Shown here: piece by piece, positions 6,277 to 11,274 of the stretch
How the letters are laid out: each line of letters opens with the position of its first letter
How positions within the stretch are numbered: the first letter of the stretch is position 1
Source: Alphaproteobacteria bacterium
GTDB taxonomy: Bacteria > Pseudomonadota > Alphaproteobacteria > Sphingomonadales > Emcibacteraceae
Reading direction: 5' to 3'
DNA length: 11,274 nucleotides
NCBI GenBank assembly: GCA_030432815.1
Contig: JAUILB010000069.1
Location: 1 to 11,274, forward strand
Translations under genes and position numbers: made by a program
Notes under the pieces: model-generated
The model's input: the letters and a program-made list of their open reading frames with translations, nothing else
Databases searched by the model: none
Told to the model about the DNA's origin: nothing

Positions 6277-7200
6277 TTATAATTCATCCGGCCAGTTTTC
6301 CCGCGGAACGATAGCACCGGGATATTCTATTACCACAGATGCGCATTTCTGTCCGCAATGAACGGCATCTTCGATTTTTGAGCCAGAAAAGCGCGCTGCT
6401 AAATATGCTCCGTTAAATGCATCTCCGGCCGCTGTCGTATCAAGTGGTTTTTTAATTATATTAGCCGGGATTATTTTTGTTTTGCCGTCGTTATAAATAA
6501 CACACCCATCCTTGCCACATTTTACGATAATTTCTTTGGGATTATGTTTTATATATCTATCGATTATTTTTCTTGCCGATTTTTTGCCTGCAAGGGCCAT
6601 TTCATCATCCTGTCCCGTTAATACAATGTCAATTAACGGTGTAAACCGATCAAAAACATCGGATGCGGTTTGTTGGTTTTTCCATCCCGCGGGGCGATAA
6701 TTGAGATCAAATGCGATTAGGCCGCCTTCATTTTTATATTCTTTTAAAAAGTCATGAAATATATCCAGTGAACTGTTATCAAATAAGGAAAGAGTGATGC
6801 CGCTGAAATATATACATTGATATGTTTTAAGCCTATCCAACATATTTTTATGACTTTGCAATTTAAACAAGTCTCGCACTGGTGATGTATCACGCCAGTA
6901 ATAAAAACTTCTTTCACCTTCCTCATCAGTTTCGACCACATAAAGGCCCGATTGGCGCTTTGGGGCTGTTTGTACGAGTTCCACACCAATATTTTCGCAA
7001 ACCCAGTCATCATACATGGCTGCGCTAAAAGGGTCATCGCCGATCGCCGTCACATAGTCGACGGAACCACCAAGGCGAGCAAAATAAAGGGCAACATTTA
7101 GCGTATCTCCCCCATATCGGAGGTTATATGATTTTTCCGTAGTATTTCTGTTTCGGGAAAACTCAATCATACATTCGCCAATAACCGCTAACTTAGTCAT
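6277..7200 (-). CDS. kdgK: 2-keto-3-deoxygluconate kinase (PfkB/ribokinase family)
   Basis: This 307-residue cytosolic sugar kinase phosphorylates KDG to KDPG with ATP, feeding the Entner-Doudoroff aldolase. PfkB signature 1 is seen in YGGDTLNVALYFARLG (29-44), and signature 2 with the catalytic base in DTTAAGDAFNGAYL (254-267, Asp260). The blocks ERSFYYWRDTSPVRD (96-110) and DLNYRPAGW (165-173) are characteristic of KDG kinases rather than fructokinases or ribokinases. It is the last gene of a lyase-SDR-kinase operon, 38 bp after the SDR stop. The start ATG at 7200 gives the standard MTKLAVIGE N-terminus and has TGGAA 7 nt upstream. The neighbouring uronate genes support KDG as substrate. 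A tagatose or 2-keto-3-deoxygalactonate preference cannot be excluded from sequence alone. Confidence 0.88.
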   Translation of the reverse strand: MTKLAVIGECMIEFSRNRNTTEKSYNLRYGGDTLNVALYFARLGGSVDYVTAIGDDPFSAAMYDDWVCENIGVELVQTAPKRQSGLYVVETDEEGERSFYYWRDTSPVRDLFKLQSHKNMLDRLKTYQCIYFSGITLSLFDNSSLDIFHDFLKEYKNEGGLIAFDLNYRPAGWKNQQTASDVFDRFTPLIDIVLTGQDDEMALAGKKSARKIIDRYIKHNPKEIIVKCGKDGCVIYNDGKTKIIPANIIKKPLDTTAAGDAFNGAYLAARFSGSKIEDAVHCGQKCASVVIEYPGAIVPRENWPDEL

Positions 7201-7238
7201 GATGGCATTCCAGTATCCTGTTGTGGCATGTTAGCACT

Positions 7239-8057
7239 TTAAACACCGCCAAAGATTGAAAAGCCACCATCAACACAGACCATCGAACCGGTAACAAATT
7301 TTGACGCATCACTGAGTAGCCAGGTAAGGGCACCTTTAAGCTCATCAGGGCTGCCAAACCGTTTAAATGGGGTTTGGTCGATGACCGCCTGTCCACGTTC
7401 GGTTAATCCGCCATCGGGTGTGGTGAGTAAATTCTTATTTTGTTCCGTTAGAAAAAATCCCGGTGCAAGCGCGTTCATTCTGATAGCATCGCCGTATCGG
7501 TTTGCAAGTTCCACGGCAAACCACTGTGTATAACAATCAACACCGGCTTTGCCGAGATTATAACCCAGAACCCGGGTGATGGCACGCTTGGAATTCATTG
7601 AAGAAATATTTACTATGCTTCCCTTTCCGGCAGTTTCGGCGATGGCACCCGCGAAGACCTGAGTGGGGTATATTGTCCCCCATAAATTAAGGTCGGCGAC
7701 TTCCCGCATACCGGACAAGTTCATTGCAAATATATCTTGATCCGGCATAAGCACGCCTTGGGGCATTATACCACCCGCAGCATTGACCAAACCATCAATT
7801 TTGCCGAATTTATCTAATATTTTTTCCTTTGCTCTTAGCAGTTGATCATGATCCATGACATCTGCGATCAGGGCGACGGCTTTACCGTCGTTATTCCGGT
7901 TTATTTCGTCGGCCCGTTTGTTTGCAATGTCTTCATTTCTACCTAGAATACCAACTGATCCGCCAGCTTCTACAATGCCATCTATAAAAGATTTACCCAA
8001 AATTCCCGTGCCACCGGTTACGACGATTACTTTACTTTCTAAAGAAAAATCACTCAT
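7239..8057 (-). CDS. Short-chain dehydrogenase/reductase, YjmF/UxuB-like keto-uronate (fructuronate/mannonate) reductase
   Basis: This 272-residue classical SDR has the cofactor motif TGGTGILG (14-21), the NAAGG motif (92-96) and a catalytic triad Ser153, Tyr166, Lys170 (S-x12-Y-x3-K). Long blocks such as LWGTIYPTQVF, APGFFLTEQNKNLL, FKRFGSPDEL and the end VDGGFSIFGGV match the SDR group named YjmF/UxuB, which interconverts D-fructuronate and D-mannonate. Gly39-Arg40 after the second strand hints at NADP preference, which is inference. In this operon, between a polysaccharide lyase and KDG kinase, it either makes mannonate for a dehydratase (UxuA, not in the window) or directly reduces an unsaturated-uronate product such as 4-deoxy-5-hexoseulose uronate to KDG. 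The start ATG lies 5 bp after the lyase stop, with AAGG 8 nt upstream inside the lyase end, so translation is probably coupled. Confidence 0.85.
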   Translation of the reverse strand: MSDFSLESKVIVVTGGTGILGKSFIDGIVEAGGSVGILGRNEDIANKRADEINRNNDGKAVALIADVMDHDQLLRAKEKILDKFGKIDGLVNAAGGIMPQGVLMPDQDIFAMNLSGMREVADLNLWGTIYPTQVFAGAIAETAGKGSIVNISSMNSKRAITRVLGYNLGKAGVDCYTQWFAVELANRYGDAIRMNALAPGFFLTEQNKNLLTTPDGGLTERGQAVIDQTPFKRFGSPDELKGALTWLLSDASKFVTGSMVCVDGGFSIFGGV

Positions 8058-8062
8058 GTTGA

Positions 8063-8069
8063 CTACCTT
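8063..8069 (-). promoter_or_regulatory. Ribosome binding site of the SDR gene overlapping the lyase stop codon
   Basis: On the minus strand AAGG followed by TAG is both the last Arg codon plus stop of the lyase gene and the Shine-Dalgarno of the SDR gene, 8 nt before its ATG at 8057. This overlap fixes the SDR start and implies that ribosomes finishing the lyase can restart on the reductase. Confidence 0.65.
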
Positions 8070-11000
8070 AATCCGCTGTTGATCTGAGCGCCGCGTAATG
8101 AGATATTACCTTCACCTTTTATAAGCATAAGACTAATTTCCTGCGAATTTTCATCATAGATAAAATCATTCAGCGAATTGCCATCAAGTGTGATCATGGC
8201 TGGTTTTCCACTTACTTTTATCGTAAGTTTCCCGCTTTCTGAAAGATAATATTTAAGACCTTCGCTTGTCAGTTCAAAAGTAACCGGATGTTCTGACTTT
8301 AGAACGGATATGTCGTTGTGGTGGAAAGTTGTCGCGGAAGCTACAAAAATATTTTCATTATCCCACGTAAGGGCGGTTGCATCTGTTTGCATATTTTCAA
8401 TGGTATAAAGCTCACCCGGCAGTGTGTTATAGGCGAAATTTTTGCCGGACGCCTTGCCGGATATATATCCGTTATGCACTTCACTTGTCACATCAGACGG
8501 ATCATTTGTAGTGAGGATATTTGCCATCACGATTGGTTTCGTGCCCTCAGTACGGTAATCAAGTTTAATCATACCTTCCTTTTTTAAGGGGCGATCATTT
8601 CGCAGTGTTTTAATATAATGAGGCGTTTCAATTGCCTGTCCTTCAACAGCATCAGGTGATAAGTGGATTATATTCAATCTGCTTTGTTCCTTGGTTATTG
8701 ATGATATATCTTTACCAACGGCAATATCCTTTAATTCCCTTGTCTGATACAGCAAATTGACATCTACGTCATTATATTCAGGTTCAGCAATATCGATCAT
8801 TAAAACAGTGCGGGGTTTTAAATAAAGCACATTACGGCTTAGCGACTTTACTTTCTGCCAGTAAAGCCGCCCTATATCACCAGACGAAAAGGCCGCATTT
8901 TCACCATCCAGAAATTGTGCTATGAATGCGTGGTCATCAAAGCCGGGTGCAAAATCAACAGGATCACCAACACGCTGACTTTGATGATTATCATTAATCA
9001 ATATTGTTGAATGGGCAATCGGTTGTGTATGCCATGACTGATAAATAGGATCTTCATAATAATCGGATGTGTATAAATGGCGGTCCTCAATAAAAATGTG
9101 CCCGCGGTCAGCCAGATAAAAACTACCCTGATCCAGATGCTGGTGATTGAAAAATGGCCCCGTTCTCATGACAAATACAAAATCATCCTTGTCCCACCCA
9201 CTTTTAAAAACGGTTGTTCCGACATGATGAAATGCTTTCACCGGGTTTTCATCAAACGGCGAATCCCTTTCAACATTTTTGGTATCATAAAGTATATCCT
9301 GAAATGTTTCGGTTGGAACATGTGCTGATGATAAGTCCTCGCCATTTTTAAGGTAGTTATAATACCAGCCAAGGCGAGGTTCTTTCTGTGCATTCAAAAG
9401 ATAGGCCCAGTTGGAAACGGGGCTTATATCGCCTGTTGAATCACCAAAATCAAACCATTTTCTGTCTTTTACCAGACCGGCCCAGATATATTCATTATAG
9501 GTATTAACCAGCACTTCGCTCACATCAATATTAAAAACATTATTGAGTGACGGCATGCTGTAGGACAGATTGGACATGCTGTAGTTATTATAGCCCAGTC
9601 CTTCTCCCCAGGAGCCATCCTTGTTATCCGTAACCCGACCCAGAAATTGATGGTATTTTAATAACGTTCCCGTGAAATAAGGTTCAAGATTTTCAGTTTC
9701 CGGCCCGTCCGCATAAATAGCCGCCATATTCATTAATGATCCACCCAAAATCATCGCGAGCCAGTTTGATGTTTTTGATGTGATATTGTCATTATAAACA
9801 TAGGTTTGAAATCCGTTTTTGATAATATTTTGTATTATCGCTTCACGAACTATTTGTCGTTCAGAAGGGGACATAAGGTCATATATCAGATCATATGCTT
9901 CTGCCATTCGGTGAGACCAGCTACCGGTATTATGTTCACTATAACGTCCCCGTTTAATTTGCCAGGGGTGTGACCAGTCCGGCCAGCCGGAAAGTGTAAT
10001 CAGCATTTCTTTGACATATAAACCGGCTTCCCGATCTCCTAGAAATGCATAAGCCATTGCATTGGAGCGTATTGTTCCGGCAGTCCCAAAAATGTGTGAA
10101 ACCCATGATGACCATGACGGAAGCCAGACTTCATCAGGGAATTGGTCAAGGTCATAAATAAGGCTTTCCAGCGGATATCTTTCACGGCTGTTTTTTGCAT
10201 CTTCTACAATATTGTCAGATACTTGGCTGAACCGATCTTCTTTGAAGCGCGCATCTATCGCTTTTTTTTCTTCCGCATCAAAAAGAAGCCTTGGATGCTT
10301 ACCGGCCATTTGTGAAATTTCCGGCGCGATGTGAATTGTAAACTTGCTTTGTGAAAGAACGGTACCCCCGTTCAACGCCGTAAGCTTTCCAATATAAAGC
10401 CCATCAGGATAGGATAACTCCAAATTATCCAGTGACCATTTATTATTTCGTTTCTCAAGCTCGCTTTTGAAAACAGGGTTTGTGCTGTCCGTTATGGACG
10501 CAATTTCAATTTCCACACGCTGCGCATCAAGCGGCCATGTGCCTTTAATGGTAAATTGATCACCCCGCGTATAATGTTTTTGGGGAATATACTGTTCAAA
10601 TTCAGGGAGTTTAAACATGTCAGGTGTTTCAAACTGAAAGGACATGGCTTTTTGTGCCTGAACCTTAATATCATCGAGCCCAAGATAGATCGGCATATCC
10701 GGGTCAGCCGATGGAATTTTAGTAAGAACCGCAAGGGCATAAATTCTTATATTTTCTTTATCTTTAAGTGCGGGATTTTCACGCAGCAGGTCATCATATT
10801 TAACTGACAAAGGCACCCATTTATTGGTTTCAGGCTTTGGAAATGTTATATCCAGTTTTCCCAGATCCCCGGCGGCGAACCTTATTTTGAAAAAATCTGC
10901 GTCAAGGTTGGTTTTAAGATAATAGCGCAGTGACACTGTTGAACCCGGTGTCAAATAAATATCCATAAGTTTCTGCGCGCCGGCATAATTATCGACATTT

Positions 11001-11233
11001 GTATATGGGGTTACTTTTTGCACAATTGAAATATTACTGTCCCGCGGGATAATTTCATTGACCCTGAAATTTGGGTCATATGCAGTATCCTGCCATAGGG
11101 GGTAGGATGCCCAGGCACCAAGTTCACGATCTTCGAAATCTTCGGCATATGAAAATGGCTCAAGCACATTTTGGGCAAAAGACTGACTTAAAAGGCATAA
11201 TTTCAGGAAAAGAAGGACGGTTATATTTCTCAT
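8063..11233 (-). CDS. Secreted multidomain heparinase II/III-type polysaccharide lyase (DUF4962-like)
   Basis: This 1056-residue protein begins with a clear signal peptide, MRNITVLLFLKLCLLSQSFA, cleaved before QN; no lipobox is present. Residues about 26-192 look like a jelly-roll carbohydrate-binding module (EDFEDRELGAW at the start, YLGLDDIKV at the end). Residues about 200-303 form an Ig-like strand-rich domain. From HPRLLFDAEEKKAI (313) to about 650 runs an alpha/alpha-toroid with HNTGSWSHRMAEAYDLIYD (434-452) and GSWGEGLGYNNYSM (540-553), as in heparinase II and DUF4962 lyases. A beta-sandwich from about 667 holds the hallmark FFNHQHLDQGSFYLADRG (694-711) and IAHSTILIN (739-747). His434, Tyr548/Tyr551 and His697/His699 are candidate catalytic or metal residues. 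Such enzymes beta-eliminate uronic acids in alginate, heparinoids or related glycans; the exact substrate is not readable here. It heads an operon with a keto-uronate reductase and KDG kinase. The start is set by the signal peptide, and its Shine-Dalgarno is weak. Confidence 0.88.
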   Translation of the reverse strand: MRNITVLLFLKLCLLSQSFAQNVLEPFSYAEDFEDRELGAWASYPLWQDTAYDPNFRVNEIIPRDSNISIVQKVTPYTNVDNYAGAQKLMDIYLTPGSTVSLRYYLKTNLDADFFKIRFAAGDLGKLDITFPKPETNKWVPLSVKYDDLLRENPALKDKENIRIYALAVLTKIPSADPDMPIYLGLDDIKVQAQKAMSFQFETPDMFKLPEFEQYIPQKHYTRGDQFTIKGTWPLDAQRVEIEIASITDSTNPVFKSELEKRNNKWSLDNLELSYPDGLYIGKLTALNGGTVLSQSKFTIHIAPEISQMAGKHPRLLFDAEEKKAIDARFKEDRFSQVSDNIVEDAKNSRERYPLESLIYDLDQFPDEVWLPSWSSWVSHIFGTAGTIRSNAMAYAFLGDREAGLYVKEMLITLSGWPDWSHPWQIKRGRYSEHNTGSWSHRMAEAYDLIYDLMSPSERQIVREAIIQNIIKNGFQTYVYNDNITSKTSNWLAMILGGSLMNMAAIYADGPETENLEPYFTGTLLKYHQFLGRVTDNKDGSWGEGLGYNNYSMSNLSYSMPSLNNVFNIDVSEVLVNTYNEYIWAGLVKDRKWFDFGDSTGDISPVSNWAYLLNAQKEPRLGWYYNYLKNGEDLSSAHVPTETFQDILYDTKNVERDSPFDENPVKAFHHVGTTVFKSGWDKDDFVFVMRTGPFFNHQHLDQGSFYLADRGHIFIEDRHLYTSDYYEDPIYQSWHTQPIAHSTILINDNHQSQRVGDPVDFAPGFDDHAFIAQFLDGENAAFSSGDIGRLYWQKVKSLSRNVLYLKPRTVLMIDIAEPEYNDVDVNLLYQTRELKDIAVGKDISSITKEQSRLNIIHLSPDAVEGQAIETPHYIKTLRNDRPLKKEGMIKLDYRTEGTKPIVMANILTTNDPSDVTSEVHNGYISGKASGKNFAYNTLPGELYTIENMQTDATALTWDNENIFVASATTFHHNDISVLKSEHPVTFELTSEGLKYYLSESGKLTIKVSGKPAMITLDGNSLNDFIYDENSQEISLMLIKGEGNISLRGAQINSGLR

Positions 11234-11274
11234 ATTATTATTCGATCTTATTTTAAACTACAATGAAGTGTGTT
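11234..11274. other. Upstream edge of the lyase operon
   Basis: Only 41 bp precede the lyase ATG. They are AT-rich and lack a good Shine-Dalgarno or a convincing promoter box; the operon promoter and any operator are mostly or wholly outside the window. Confidence 0.4.

Noticed and set aside
6252..6282. TTATAAT...ATTATAA inverted repeat across the lysR/kdgK junction as a bidirectional terminator
   Set aside because: The stem is AT only with a 17-nt loop, so it would be unstable, and it lacks the GC-rich stem of an intrinsic terminator.

Overview
The window is an AT-rich stretch of chromosome-like sequence from a Gram-negative bacterium. Three products carry Sec-type signal peptides: a calcium-propeller protein, a gamma-glutamyltranspeptidase homologue and a large polysaccharide lyase. 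Together with a COG2907-type FAD oxidoreductase, LysR and MarR-like regulators and a uronate catabolic operon, this suggests a marine or otherwise polysaccharide-degrading proteobacterium. That placement is inference from gene content; nothing here names a species. Genes are tightly packed (the largest gap is about 130 bp). I see no rRNA, tRNA, CRISPR array, insertion sequence, attachment site or phage gene.

Left part (1-4793). A nearly complete FAD/NAD(P)-binding oxidoreductase runs leftward off the window edge. Divergently from it, a rightward two-gene unit encodes a secreted seven-bladed FG-GAP/ASPIC-UnbV propeller protein and a secreted Ntn-hydrolase of the gamma-glutamyltranspeptidase (GGT) family. 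The GGT keeps its autoprocessing and catalytic threonine. Several residues that hold the gamma-glutamyl group in E. coli GGT are replaced, including both partners of the lid-loop hydrogen bond, so its real substrate may not be glutathione.

Middle (4794-6276). A small winged-helix (MarR-like) regulator and a LysR-type regulator are transcribed divergently. Their 133-bp spacer contains a perfect ATAC-N7-GTAT site, the classic LysR-type box. It overlaps the best -10 candidate of the LysR gene and lies about 70 bp upstream of the inferred start point of the small regulator. This geometry suggests LysR autorepression and control of the MarR-like gene.

Right part (6277-11233, minus strand). A three-gene operon is read leftward: a 1056-residue secreted multidomain heparinase II/III-type polysaccharide lyase, a short-chain dehydrogenase/reductase of the YjmF/UxuB-like (mannonate/fructuronate) group, and a PfkB-family 2-keto-3-deoxygluconate kinase. 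The logic is outer depolymerisation of a uronic-acid polysaccharide, reduction of a keto-uronate in the cytoplasm, and phosphorylation of KDG to KDPG for the Entner-Doudoroff aldolase. The aldolase, transporter and any oligo-lyases are not in the window. The operon converges on the LysR gene with no spacer at all. No wholly new system is proven; the most promising leads are the altered GGT pocket, the LysR/MarR-like switch and the domain architecture of the lyase.
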